From assembly GCA_019423685.1 (NCBI GenBank), contig JAHZAY010000011.1:1-64000 (forward strand): a stretch of 64,000 nucleotides of DNA, given 5' to 3'. The notes under the pieces are model-generated. The model had not been told where the DNA came from, searched no databases, and saw only the letters and a list, made by a program, of their open reading frames with translations. This document shows positions 1 to 8,115 of this stretch, in pieces. Numbering within the stretch: the first letter of the stretch is position 1; every line of letters starts with the position of its first letter. The translations under genes were made by a program, and so were the position numbers. The stretch comes from Clostridiales bacterium (GTDB taxonomy: Bacteria > Bacillota > Clostridia > Oscillospirales > Ruminococcaceae).

Positions 1-20
1 CCCTTATAGGGCCTGTTCAA

Positions 21-52
21 ACCACCCGTTCAACGGGTGGTTTTGATTTTTT
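21..52 (+). terminator. Rho-independent terminator of a gene left of the window
   Basis: A 10-bp hairpin (ACCACCCGTT / AACGGGTGGT) is followed by a T-rich tract on the + strand. It presumably ends a transcript entering from the left edge; cls on the opposite strand converges on it. Confidence 0.7.
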
Positions 53-60
53 CGGTGCCA

Positions 61-1587
61 TCACATCAGAGGGGCAAAGACCCGCAGCACCGAGCGCCCA
101 AACCGGCGCAGGAAGGGGAGCTTTCGGCACTGCTCGAGGGTGACCTCTCCGCTGATCTGCTGGGTCTTTAAAAAGTCGTCGCGCACCTGTGCGACGCTGT
201 CCGTCTGGTACATCCAGACGGCGCACTCAAAGTGCAGGTAGAGGCTGCGGTAGTCCAGGTTGATGGTTCCCACCACCGCATAGTCGTCGTCCACCACAAA
301 GGTTTTGGCGTGGATAAAGCCGGGGGTGTACTCGTAGATCTTCACCCCGGCCTCGATGAGCGGCTGATAGTGGGAGCGCGACACGGCGTGGACGTACCAC
401 TTGTCCGCCACATGGGGGGTGATGATCCGCACATCCACCCCGCTCTTGGCGGCGGTGGTGAGGGCGGTAAACATCTCGCTGCTGAGAATCAGGTAGGGGG
501 TGGTGATGTAGACATACCGCTTTGCCTTGTTGATGAGGTTGAGGTACACCGTCTCCCCCACCGCCTCATCGTCGAGGGGATTGTCGGTGAACGGCTGGAC
601 AAAGCCTTTGGCCGCAGGGTCCCAGCTGGTGGGGTAATATTTGGCGTAGTCCTCCTCGCTGCTCTTGTTCAGGTAGTCCCACATAGACAGGAACATCCCG
701 GTCAAGTTAAAGACGGCCTGTCCCTTGAGCAGGATGGCGGTATCTTTCCAGTGGCCGTGCTTTTCATAGGCGTTGATGTACTCGTCGGCCAGGTTGACCC
801 CGCCGGTGAAGCCCACATTGCCGTCGATGACGCAGATCTTGCGGTGATCGCGGGTATTAAAGCGGCTGGACAAAATGGGAACAAACGGGTTAAACACCCG
901 GCACTGGATGCCCATCGACTCGAGGGTTTTGTCGTAGCCGTTGGGCAGGAGCATGATGCAGCCAATATCGTCGTAGATGACCCGCACATCCACCCCCTGT
1001 GCGGCCTTTTTGCGCAGAATCTCGAGGATGGTGTTCCACATCTTGCCCTCCTGGATAATGAAGTACTCCAGGAAGATGAAGTGTTCAGCCTTCTCCAGCT
1101 CCTCAATCATCCGCTGAAACTTGATCTCCCCCATCGGCAGATATTCGGTGGTGGTGTTCTGATAGGGCGGGCAGTGGGCACAGTGGGAGATATAGCGCGA
1201 CTGGTTGGACACCTCCGGCGGCAGCGCATCGATGCCCGAATGGCTGTGCATCTCCCCGACCGCGTGGTCCATCTCGATGCCGATCTGGTGCATCTTGTTG
1301 CGCATATACCGGCCGGTGCGGTCGGTGCCGAACACAAGGTAGATCAGCCCTCCAAACACCGGGAACAGCAGGATGGGGATGAGCCAGGCGATCTTATAGG
1401 CGGGGTTGCTCTTGGAGTTGATGATGCCCAGCGTCATGAGGATGCTCAGCAGGACGCTCCCCGCATAAAAATAGACAAAGTAGTTGTCCAGCTTCCAGAT
1501 GATGGCAAACAGCATGGCCACCTGCAACAGGATCAGCAGCGCAGTGATGACCACCCGCTGGGTTAAAAAGCGCAGCAGCTTTTTCAT
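61..1587 (-). CDS. cls: Cardiolipin synthase (phospholipase D family)
   Basis: Condenses two phosphatidylglycerol molecules to cardiolipin at the cytoplasmic membrane. The 508-residue protein has three hydrophobic N-terminal segments (about residues 10-28, 35-55 and 65-86) followed by two PLD domains. Both HxKxxxxD motifs are visible: HRKICVID near residue 247 and HAKTFVVDDD near residue 425. Length and order match bacterial Cls. The ATG at 1587 is chosen because GAGGAGGAAG lies just upstream; the reading frame stays open to 1740, but that extension is basic, lacks a ribosome site and overlaps the promoter at 1661-1689. It is transcribed alone, convergent with the unseen left-hand gene. The family is clear; which Cls paralogue it is cannot be told. 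Confidence 0.93.
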   Translation of the reverse strand: MKKLLRFLTQRVVITALLILLQVAMLFAIIWKLDNYFVYFYAGSVLLSILMTLGIINSKSNPAYKIAWLIPILLFPVFGGLIYLVFGTDRTGRYMRNKMHQIGIEMDHAVGEMHSHSGIDALPPEVSNQSRYISHCAHCPPYQNTTTEYLPMGEIKFQRMIEELEKAEHFIFLEYFIIQEGKMWNTILEILRKKAAQGVDVRVIYDDIGCIMLLPNGYDKTLESMGIQCRVFNPFVPILSSRFNTRDHRKICVIDGNVGFTGGVNLADEYINAYEKHGHWKDTAILLKGQAVFNLTGMFLSMWDYLNKSSEEDYAKYYPTSWDPAAKGFVQPFTDNPLDDEAVGETVYLNLINKAKRYVYITTPYLILSSEMFTALTTAAKSGVDVRIITPHVADKWYVHAVSRSHYQPLIEAGVKIYEYTPGFIHAKTFVVDDDYAVVGTINLDYRSLYLHFECAVWMYQTDSVAQVRDDFLKTQQISGEVTLEQCRKLPFLRRFGRSVLRVFAPLM

Positions 1588-1660
1588 GTTCTTCCTCCTC
1601 AACCTTTTTTGTGGGATGTGCTTTTTCCTTCTCGACACCTCTGGGTGCTTATTTCTACCT

Positions 1661-1689
1661 ATCTTACCATGATTGTCGATATTTTGCAA
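1661..1689 (-). promoter_or_regulatory. Promoter of cls
   Basis: On the minus strand TTGCAA (1689-1684) and TAAGAT (1666-1661) are separated by 17 bp, about 75 bp before the chosen cls start. Confidence 0.55.
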
Positions 1690-1836
1690 TCGTCCGGGCA
1701 TCCATCTTTGTTCGCAAAATCCAGCTAGATTTTCGCCCATTTGGGTGATACACTAAAAAAGGGGGGCAACACAGACTAAGCTCCCCTTTCCTCTGCCGCT
1801 TTGCGCGGCATCTGCTAAAACAAAGGAGATTATCTT

Positions 1837-3213
1837 ATGAAAAGCTATTACGACATCGTCATTGTGGGCGGCGGCATCGGAGGGTTGATGGCGGCCTGGC
1901 GGCTGACCGAGCACGACCCGGCCCTCTCGGTGTGCATCATCGAAAAGGGGCACCGCATCGAGCAGCGCGTCTGCCCCATCGTCACAAAGAAGGCGGACAA
2001 GTGCCTGAACTGTCCCTCCTGTGCCATCATGGAGGGGATGGCGGGCGCAGGGGCCTTCTCGGACGGCAAGTATGTCATCTCCACCGAATACGGCGGGTGG
2101 CTGACCGACTTTCTGCCGCCGGAAACGGTCATCGACTACATCGAGCAGGCCGACAAGATTTTGGTTTCCTTCGGCGCCACCACCGAGCGCTTTTTGCCGG
2201 ACAACGAGCTCAAAAAGCTGTGTCTGGCGCACGACTTGCACATGAATCAGGCGCAGCTCAAACACCTGGGCACCGACTCCAACTTTGAGACGATGCGCCG
2301 CCTGATCGATACCCTCTCCACCCGCTGCGAGATCATCACCGACACCGAGGTGGTGGACGTCGACCGCGAGAGCCTGATGGTCACCGCCCAGAACGCTCGC
2401 GGCCAGCTGTGCTGCAAGGCCGGCACCGTCGTGTTTGCGGTGGGCAGGGTCGGCAGCAGATTTTTCTCGGCCTGGTGCAACAAAAACGGGCTTGCCCTGA
2501 CCAACAATCAGGTCGACATCGGCGTGCGGGTCGAGCTGCCCGCCATCGTCTGGGAAGATTTTTCCAAGCGCATCTATGAGCCGAAGATCTGGTACCGCTC
2601 CAAGCAGTACGGCGACAAGACCCGCATGTTCTGCTTTAACGAGCGCGGCAGCGTGGTCACCGAGAACACCGACGGCGTGCTGACCGTCAACGGCCACTCC
2701 TACCGCGACCAGAGCCGCAAGACCGAAAACTCCAACTTTGCGCTGCTCTCCACCATCCGCTTCACCGAGCCCTTCAAGCAGCCGATCGACTATGCGCGCC
2801 ATGTGGCGAGCCTGGCCAACCTGATCTCGGGCGGCAGCGTGCTGATCCAGCGGCTGGGCGACCTGGAAAACGGCCGCCGCACCGACGCAAAGCGGCTGGA
2901 AAACTCCACCACCCGTCCGACCCTGCACGCTGTGCCGGGAGATCTGAGCCTGTGCATGCCAAAGCGCCAGCTGGACAACATCATCGAGACGCTGCACGCG
3001 CTGGACGCCGTCGCGCCGGGCACCGCCAACTACGACACCCTGCTCTACGGCATCGAGTGCAAGTACTACTCCGCGCGCCCCGAGACCGAACAGTTCCAGA
3101 TCAAGGGTTGCCCGCACATCTACGCCATCGGGGACGGCGCCGGCTTCACCCGCTCGCTCTCCCAGGCTGCGGCAAACGGGCTGTATGTCGCCGATCTGCT
3201 TTGTGCAAGATAG
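1837..3213 (+). CDS. FAD-dependent dehydrogenase (COG2509-like)
   Basis: A 458-residue flavoprotein of the uncharacterised FAD-dependent dehydrogenase family. The N-terminus carries the dinucleotide-binding Rossmann motif VGGGIGG (residues 9-15). A Cys-containing segment (KCLNCPSC, about residues 52-59) lies where the family often has a conserved cysteine cluster. The C-terminus has the second FAD motif IYAIGDGAGFTRSLSQAA. AAGGAG at 1823-1828 supports the ATG at 1837. It has no signal peptide, so it is cytosolic. The substrate is not known. It stands alone between cls and the DUF1836 gene and is divergent from cls. Confidence 0.8.
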   Translation: MKSYYDIVIVGGGIGGLMAAWRLTEHDPALSVCIIEKGHRIEQRVCPIVTKKADKCLNCPSCAIMEGMAGAGAFSDGKYVISTEYGGWLTDFLPPETVIDYIEQADKILVSFGATTERFLPDNELKKLCLAHDLHMNQAQLKHLGTDSNFETMRRLIDTLSTRCEIITDTEVVDVDRESLMVTAQNARGQLCCKAGTVVFAVGRVGSRFFSAWCNKNGLALTNNQVDIGVRVELPAIVWEDFSKRIYEPKIWYRSKQYGDKTRMFCFNERGSVVTENTDGVLTVNGHSYRDQSRKTENSNFALLSTIRFTEPFKQPIDYARHVASLANLISGGSVLIQRLGDLENGRRTDAKRLENSTTRPTLHAVPGDLSLCMPKRQLDNIIETLHALDAVAPGTANYDTLLYGIECKYYSARPETEQFQIKGCPHIYAIGDGAGFTRSLSQAAANGLYVADLLCAR

Positions 3214-3601
3214 CAAGTCAATCAATCGCGATTATTGCAATATTTTGCAAGAAAAACTGCAAAACAATCCTCTCCTCTTCTGCATCCCGTCATAGGAATG
3301 TCACTGTGTCAAATCTCTATCAAAATTGGGTGCACAACGCCTTTTAAGGCATGGAATCTCTGCCAAAATACCGGTCATTTTAGAGGGTAAAATTTGACCG
3401 ATTTGACGGTTTTGATGTGAAATTATGCAATATTGTGCGGTGGCCACTTGATTTTTTGACCAACTGTTGCTACCATAAAAAGCGGATCGAACGAGATCCA
3501 CCACAAACAACGACTTCCCTGCCTTATTCGAGTTGTGTAATAAAAAGTGAGCCGGAGCCGCACTCTTACAAGAGTGCGGCTCCGGCTTTTGTTTTCTTTT
3601 T
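3214..3601. other. Intergenic region without a supported gene
   Basis: The 388 bp are AT-rich compared with the neighbouring genes. Apart from the hairpin at 3550-3600 I see no gene, RNA or repeat; the short open frames here lack ribosome sites. Confidence 0.6.
3550..3600. terminator. Bidirectional terminator between convergent genes
   Basis: An 18-bp stem (AGCCGGAGCCGCACTCTT and its complement, loop ACA) has a T-rich tract on the + side and a shorter one on the minus side. It serves the FAD gene and, more weakly, the DUF1836 gene that ends at 3602. Confidence 0.8.
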
Positions 3602-4177
3602 TTATCGTTGAGGCTTTTCCTCAGCACCGGCAAAGAACTGGTCGATGGCGGCCTCGGAAGCGCGCTTACAGAAATTGGAGATGCGCGCCAATCCAAGCAG
3701 CAGCGCGACAAGCTCCTCAGTTTTGAGAGTCTGTGCATAGTTGGAGTGCAAATGCTGAATAATAATCTCGACGCCGTCCATCAGCTGCTGCTGATTCTGG
3801 CTGTCCAGCGAAAAGATCCGCTCCAAGCCCGGCACCTGGATGCCCTCCTCCATCAGCACGGTCATCAACCGCTTGATGTCCCCGATCGAGAGCATATTTT
3901 TCAGCGAGCAGATGAGCAGAATCTGCAAAATCTGTTCGCGGGTATATTTTTTGCCGCGCATCGGGCGGATCAGCTTTTCCTTGCTGTAGTTGTTGACCAT
4001 CGACTTGGTGAGAATCTTGTCCTTTTCCCGGCGGCGGTTATCCCCGAGTTTATCCTCAAAGAGCATCAGGATCTGGTCGATGTACAAATCCAGCTCCGGT
4101 ATCTGCTGCGGTTCCAGCCGGTCGGGGTTCGCCGCCTGGCTGACGATCTCCTCCAGCTTCTCCTTGTTGATTTCCAT
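3602..4177 (-). CDS. DUF1836 domain-containing protein
   Basis: A 191-residue soluble protein resembling the DUF1836 family of Firmicutes. The hallmark stretch ILTKSMVNNYSKEKLI (about residues 54-69) is followed by KKYTREQILQILLI, typical of this family and reminiscent of MerR-like DNA-binding regions. ATG at 4177 is preceded by GGGAGG with 7-8 nt spacing; the frame extends five codons upstream to a TTG, but that start would sit on the ribosome site. The C-terminal half is helical, without membrane segments. Function is unknown; a regulatory role is inference from the helix-turn-helix-like N-terminus. Confidence 0.75.
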   Translation of the reverse strand: MEINKEKLEEIVSQAANPDRLEPQQIPELDLYIDQILMLFEDKLGDNRRREKDKILTKSMVNNYSKEKLIRPMRGKKYTREQILQILLICSLKNMLSIGDIKRLMTVLMEEGIQVPGLERIFSLDSQNQQQLMDGVEIIIQHLHSNYAQTLKTEELVALLLGLARISNFCKRASEAAIDQFFAGAEEKPQR

Positions 4178-4336
4178 GTTCCGGCCTCCCAATCTCTGCT
4201 TGTTTTGCGATATCTTGTTTCCTATTTTACATTATTTTTTTAAATTTCGCAAGACATCTTGCATTTTACCGTTCAATTTGTTATCATATCTTATACAAAG
4301 TAGTTTTTAAAACTACATAATGTGAGGGGGATTGCT

Positions 4337-4993
4337 ATGTACAACCTTTTTAAAGATGCGCGGGAGCCGATGAGCAGCTACACCCACTTTCTCGGGGTGA
4401 TTTTCTCCGCTGTCGGCACCGTACTGCTGGTCATCTTAAACAACATCACGGGCAATTTTTCGGCTCGGATGTTGGTTTCGATCCTCGCCTTTGGCGGCTC
4501 GACGCTCGCCCTTTACAGTGCAAGCTCGATCTACCACTACTACAACGGCCCCATCATCAAGCAGGAATGGCTGCGCAAGCTGGACCACTCGATGATCTAT
4601 GTGTTGATTGCCGGTTCCTACACCCCCATCTGCTTAAAATTCATGGAGGGGCTGCACGGCATCCTCTTTGTCTGCGGCGTGTGGGCGGTGGCGCTGTGCG
4701 GCATCCTGGTCAAGCTGTGCTGGATGAACGCCCCGCGCGCCCTGTACACCGGCTTTTACCTGTTGATGGGCTGGGCCATCGTCTTTGACTGGAAGGCCCT
4801 GCAGCTCATGCCGGCCGGGGCGATTGGCCTGCTGTTGGCCGGGGGCATCTCCTATTCGATCGGCGCGATCTTTTACATCCTCAAGCGCCCCAACCCCTCC
4901 CCCATCTTCGGCTTCCACGAGCTGTTCCACGTCTTTATCCTGCTGGGCACCTTCTTCCACTTCCTCACCGTGGTCTTTTACGTCGTGCTCTAA
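4337..4993 (+). CDS. Hemolysin III family membrane protein (PAQR-like)
   Basis: A 218-residue integral membrane protein with about seven hydrophobic segments. It begins with EPMSSYTHFLGV, the characteristic N-terminal motif of the YqfA/HlyIII family, and shows SIYHYY, KLDHSMIYVLIAGSYTP and, near the end, FHELFHVFILLGTFFHF, whose His and Asp residues form the family's putative metal site. GTGAGGGGG just upstream supports ATG 4337 rather than the GTG at 4322. Despite the name, the family is more often linked to membrane homeostasis than to haemolysis. Monocistronic, with its own terminator. Confidence 0.88.
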   Translation: MYNLFKDAREPMSSYTHFLGVIFSAVGTVLLVILNNITGNFSARMLVSILAFGGSTLALYSASSIYHYYNGPIIKQEWLRKLDHSMIYVLIAGSYTPICLKFMEGLHGILFVCGVWAVALCGILVKLCWMNAPRALYTGFYLLMGWAIVFDWKALQLMPAGAIGLLLAGGISYSIGAIFYILKRPNPSPIFGFHELFHVFILLGTFFHFLTVVFYVVL

Positions 4994-5013
4994 AGGGCCC
5001 CAAACAAAGCACA

Positions 5014-5040
5014 AGCCGGCCAATGTGGCCGGCTCTTTTT
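5014..5040 (+). terminator. Terminator of the hemolysin III gene
   Basis: AGCCGGCC-AATGT-GGCCGGCT stem followed by CTTTTT, 20 bp after the stop codon. The converging TRIC gene ends in its T-tract. Confidence 0.85.
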
Positions 5041-5689
5041 ATTTGCCCTCGATCGAGTTTGGCAGGTTCCAGCGAAAGCGCAGCGAGATCAGGCGGATCG
5101 CCACGATCAGCGCGGCGCACATCAGCATGCACAGCGTCTTGGGCAGCAGATTTTGCAGGTAATAGTAGATGAGCGCCCCGGGGATGGCCGCCACCGCATA
5201 GATCTCCCGGCGCAGCACCAGCGGCGTGCGGCGCACCATGATATCCCGCAGCATGCCGCCGCCGACCCCGGTCATCACCCCGACAAAGACCGCCAAAAAG
5301 GCGTTGTGATAGCCGCTGTCCAGCGCGCTGTTGACACCGATGATGGTGAAGATGCCCAAACCCAGCGAATCAAAAAAGTTGATCGGGCCCATATAGCTGA
5401 CCACCTTGCCGTTCTCCACAAAGTTGCCGTAGTGGTGCAGCAACAGCAGCATCAGCGACGAGGTGACGATGGCCACCGCCACATAGACCGGGTTGGTGAA
5501 CATGCTCGGCGGAGTTTTGCCTAAAATCAGGTCCCGCAGCATGCCGCCGCCGACCGCCGTCGTCATCGACAAAACGGGGATTCCGAAATAATCCAGCCCG
5601 CGCTCGATGCCGACCAATCCGCCCGAGATCGAAAAGACCACCGTGCCGATGATCTCCAACACAAACACAACCAACTCCAAAAAGCTCAT
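5039..5689 (-). CDS. TRIC/UPF0126 family cation channel-like membrane protein
   Basis: A 216-residue protein with about seven membrane segments, built from two similar halves. Each half has the glycine-rich motif GGGMLRD (AVGGGMLRDLILGKTP and GVGGGMLRDIMVRRTP), the signature of UPF0126, the bacterial relatives of trimeric intracellular cation channels. GGGAGGGAA before the ATG at 5689 fixes the start. It probably conducts small cations or a small solute across the cytoplasmic membrane; the substrate cannot be read from sequence. It is monocistronic, with a good promoter at 5779-5807. Confidence 0.88.
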   Translation of the reverse strand: MSFLELVVFVLEIIGTVVFSISGGLVGIERGLDYFGIPVLSMTTAVGGGMLRDLILGKTPPSMFTNPVYVAVAIVTSSLMLLLLHHYGNFVENGKVVSYMGPINFFDSLGLGIFTIIGVNSALDSGYHNAFLAVFVGVMTGVGGGMLRDIMVRRTPLVLRREIYAVAAIPGALIYYYLQNLLPKTLCMLMCAALIVAIRLISLRFRWNLPNSIEGK

Positions 5690-5778
5690 ACCGTTCCCTC
5701 CCACAAAAATTTGTCCGATTTGGGTGAATTTTTCCGTAACCTTCCCGGCAAATCAAACAAAGCGCTTCATTGAGTTAA

Positions 5779-5807
5779 AGGATACCGCACCACGTCCAAA
5801 AAGTCAA
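5779..5807 (-). promoter_or_regulatory. Promoter of the TRIC-family gene
   Basis: On the minus strand TTGACT (5807-5802) and TATCCT (5784-5779) are spaced 17 bp, about 90 bp before the start codon. Confidence 0.5.
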
Positions 5808-6076
5808 GGCATATATTGTGCAAATTGGCAAAATCGGAGCCTTCCACAAAATTGTGCAGGCCGCAGGGGGATGCCGTTGGAAACAAGGTCAAAAATTGTA
5901 TCGAAAGAACATTTTTATGTGACTTATTTTGTCTTTTAAAACTACTTCGTTGCCATTCGTTGGTTTTATTCGACGATTTTGTGGCGAGGAATGTGACAGG
6001 ACGGAGAATTTGCGCGGCTTTGCCCCTTTTCCCCCCGCCCTCTTAGTGCGCCCGGCCCCAATTTCGCCCTCGGCCC

Positions 6077-6105
6077 TTGTATAAAGGGGCCATTTCTGCT
6101 ATCAT
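6077..6105 (+). promoter_or_regulatory. Candidate promoter of the ABC-F gene
   Basis: TTGTAT and TATCAT are separated by 17 bp. It would give a leader of about 75 nt that contains the hairpin at 6143-6158. Confidence 0.45.
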
Positions 6106-6142
6106 GGAAGCTGGTGCATCGCTGCACATCGGGCAGGCGCCA

Positions 6143-6158
6143 TCGGGCAGACGCCCGA
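6143..6158 (+). promoter_or_regulatory. Leader hairpin ahead of the ABC-F gene
   Basis: TCGGGC-AGAC-GCCCGA followed by GATTTTATC, with a competing copy of CATCGGGCAG immediately upstream (about 6128-6137). The arrangement could form alternative structures before the ribosome site, as in attenuated ABC-F genes. This is inference from base pairing only. Confidence 0.3.
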
Positions 6159-6187
6159 GATTTTATCAGAAACGGAGGCTTTTTGCC

Positions 6188-8029
6188 TTGATTTTATTAA
6201 ACGCAGAGAAACTATACAAGGGCTACAGCGATCGGCAGCTGCTGGACGGCTGTTCGCTTGCGGTCGGCGAGGGGGACAAGATCGGCCTGATCGGCATCAA
6301 CGGCACCGGCAAATCCACCCTGCTCAAGGTGATGGCCGGGGTTGACTTTGCCGACAGCGGCACCGTCACCCGCTCGAGCGGCGTGCGGGTGGCCTATCTG
6401 CCGCAGAACCCGGAGTTTGCGCCCGAGACGACCATCCTTCAGCAGGTGATGGCCGGAGTTGCCATCGACCGGGAGCGCGCCAAAGAGGCCAGAGTGATCC
6501 AACAGGCCGACGAGTACCAGTGCAAGAGCATCCTCACCCAGCTGGGGCTATCCGACTACGACGAGCCGATCGGCAAGCTCTCCGGCGGGCAGAAGCGCCG
6601 GGTCGCCCTGGCCTGTGCGCTGGCGGCCGAGAGCGAGGTGCTCATCCTCGACGAGCCGACCAACCACATCGACAGCGAGATGGTCGACTGGCTGGAGGGC
6701 TACCTCAAGCGTTTCCAGGGGGCCATCCTGATGGTCACCCACGACCGCTACTTTCTGGAGCGGGTGGTCAACCGCATCGTCGAGCTGGACCACGGCAAGC
6801 TGTACAGCTACCCGGCAAACTACTCCCAATATCTGGAGCTGAAGGCCCAGCGAGAGGAGATGGCGCAGGCCACCGAGCGCAAGCGCCAGAGCCTCTACCG
6901 CAAAGAGCTGGCCTGGATCCAGCGCGGCGCCCGCGCCAGGGGCACCAAGGCGCAGTTCCGGGTGGACCGCTTTGAGGAGCTCAAAAAGCCGGGCTATGTC
7001 CCCGACGACTCCAAGCTGGAGGTCAGCGCCCTTTCCTCCCGGCTGGGCAAAAAAATTATCGAGATCGAGCACATTTCCAAATCCTTCGACGGCAAGACCC
7101 TCATCCGGGACTTCAGCTACAACCTGCTGCGCGGCGACCGGGTGGGCATCATCGGGCCAAACGGCTACGGCAAGACCACCCTGGTGCGGATGATCTGCGG
7201 GCTGCTGCAACCGGACGAGGGCGAGATTGTCCGCGGCGAGACCGTCAAGATCGGCTACTTTTCGCAGGAGTCGTTTGCCGGCGAGGCATTTGACCCCAGC
7301 ATCAAGGCCATCGACTACATCCGCCGCGTCTCGCAGGAGATTCAGACCCCGGAGGGCACCCTCACCGCCACCCAGATGATGGAGAAGTTCCTCTTCCCCA
7401 CCGACCTGCAATACACCGAGATCGGGCGGCTCTCCGGCGGCGAGCGGCGCAGGCTCTACCTGCTGCGGGTGCTGATGGAGGCGCCCAACGTGCTGGTGCT
7501 GGACGAGCCGACCAACGATCTGGACATCGAGACGCTGTCGGTGCTGGAGGACTATCTGCAGCAGTTCCCGGGCGTCGTCATCGCCGTCAGCCACGACCGC
7601 TACTTTTTGGACAAGCTGATGAACCACGTCTTTGTCCTCACCGGCGACGGGGAGGTCAAGCACTATCTGGGCGGCTACGCGGACTACCGCGCCGAGATCG
7701 CCGAGCAGCAGCTTCTGCAAAAGCAGGAGGCGCAGCCCGCAGCCAAGGAGAAAAAGTCCTCCACCGGGCGCCGCCACCAGGACAAGCTGAAATTTTCCTT
7801 TAAGGAGGAGCGGGAGTATCAGGAGATCGACGGGGTGATTGCGCAGCTGGAGGCAAAAATCGACGAGACCGAGCAGCTCATCCGCGACAACGCCAGCGAC
7901 TACACCGCCCTGGAGGAGCTGACCGCCCAGAAGGAGCAGCTTGAGCAGCAGCTTTCGGAGAAGATGGACCGATGGGTCTACCTAAACGACCTGGCAGAGA
8001 AGATCGAGAGCCAGAACAACGCCAAATAG
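6188..8029 (+). CDS. ABC-F family ATPase, Uup-like
   Basis: A 613-residue soluble protein with two ABC ATPase domains. Walker A motifs are GINGTGKST and GPNGYGKTT; signatures are LSGGQKRRVAL and LSGGERRRLYL; Walker B motifs are LILDEPTNHID and LVLDEPTNDLD. The linker between the domains is basic, as expected of the P-site tRNA interaction motif of ABC-F proteins. The last about 75 residues are a charged coiled coil like the Uup C-terminal DNA/RNA-binding domain. ABC-F proteins act on the ribosome rather than in transport. TTG at 6188 is chosen because GGAGG lies 10 bp before it and homology begins at LLNAEKLYKGY; the open frame runs back to 6077 through the promoter. Whether it gives antibiotic protection or housekeeping help to translation is unknown. 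Confidence 0.88.
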   Translation: MILLNAEKLYKGYSDRQLLDGCSLAVGEGDKIGLIGINGTGKSTLLKVMAGVDFADSGTVTRSSGVRVAYLPQNPEFAPETTILQQVMAGVAIDRERAKEARVIQQADEYQCKSILTQLGLSDYDEPIGKLSGGQKRRVALACALAAESEVLILDEPTNHIDSEMVDWLEGYLKRFQGAILMVTHDRYFLERVVNRIVELDHGKLYSYPANYSQYLELKAQREEMAQATERKRQSLYRKELAWIQRGARARGTKAQFRVDRFEELKKPGYVPDDSKLEVSALSSRLGKKIIEIEHISKSFDGKTLIRDFSYNLLRGDRVGIIGPNGYGKTTLVRMICGLLQPDEGEIVRGETVKIGYFSQESFAGEAFDPSIKAIDYIRRVSQEIQTPEGTLTATQMMEKFLFPTDLQYTEIGRLSGGERRRLYLLRVLMEAPNVLVLDEPTNDLDIETLSVLEDYLQQFPGVVIAVSHDRYFLDKLMNHVFVLTGDGEVKHYLGGYADYRAEIAEQQLLQKQEAQPAAKEKKSSTGRRHQDKLKFSFKEEREYQEIDGVIAQLEAKIDETEQLIRDNASDYTALEELTAQKEQLEQQLSEKMDRWVYLNDLAEKIESQNNAK

Positions 8030-8056
8030 CACCCTTGCCGCATCCAGCAAGGCAAC

Positions 8057-8096
8057 AAAAAGCGCCCCGAGCCGAACGGCTCGGAGCGCTTTTTTC
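8057..8096 (+). terminator. Terminator of the ABC-F gene
   Basis: Stem AAAAAGCGC-CCGAGCCG with its complement, loop AA, then TTTTTT. It lies between the converging ABC-F and nfnB genes and can act on both strands. Confidence 0.85.
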
Positions 8097-8115
8097 TGGA
8101 GATTTTTATGAAAAA

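Larger units (their letters stand above)
5690..6187. other. Divergent intergenic region (promoters and leader only)
   Basis: The 498 bp between the TRIC and ABC-F genes hold a minus-strand promoter (5779-5807), a plus-strand promoter (6077-6105) and a leader hairpin (6143-6158). I find no supported gene; the open frame at 5816-6046 has no ribosome site and no recognisable product. Confidence 0.6.
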
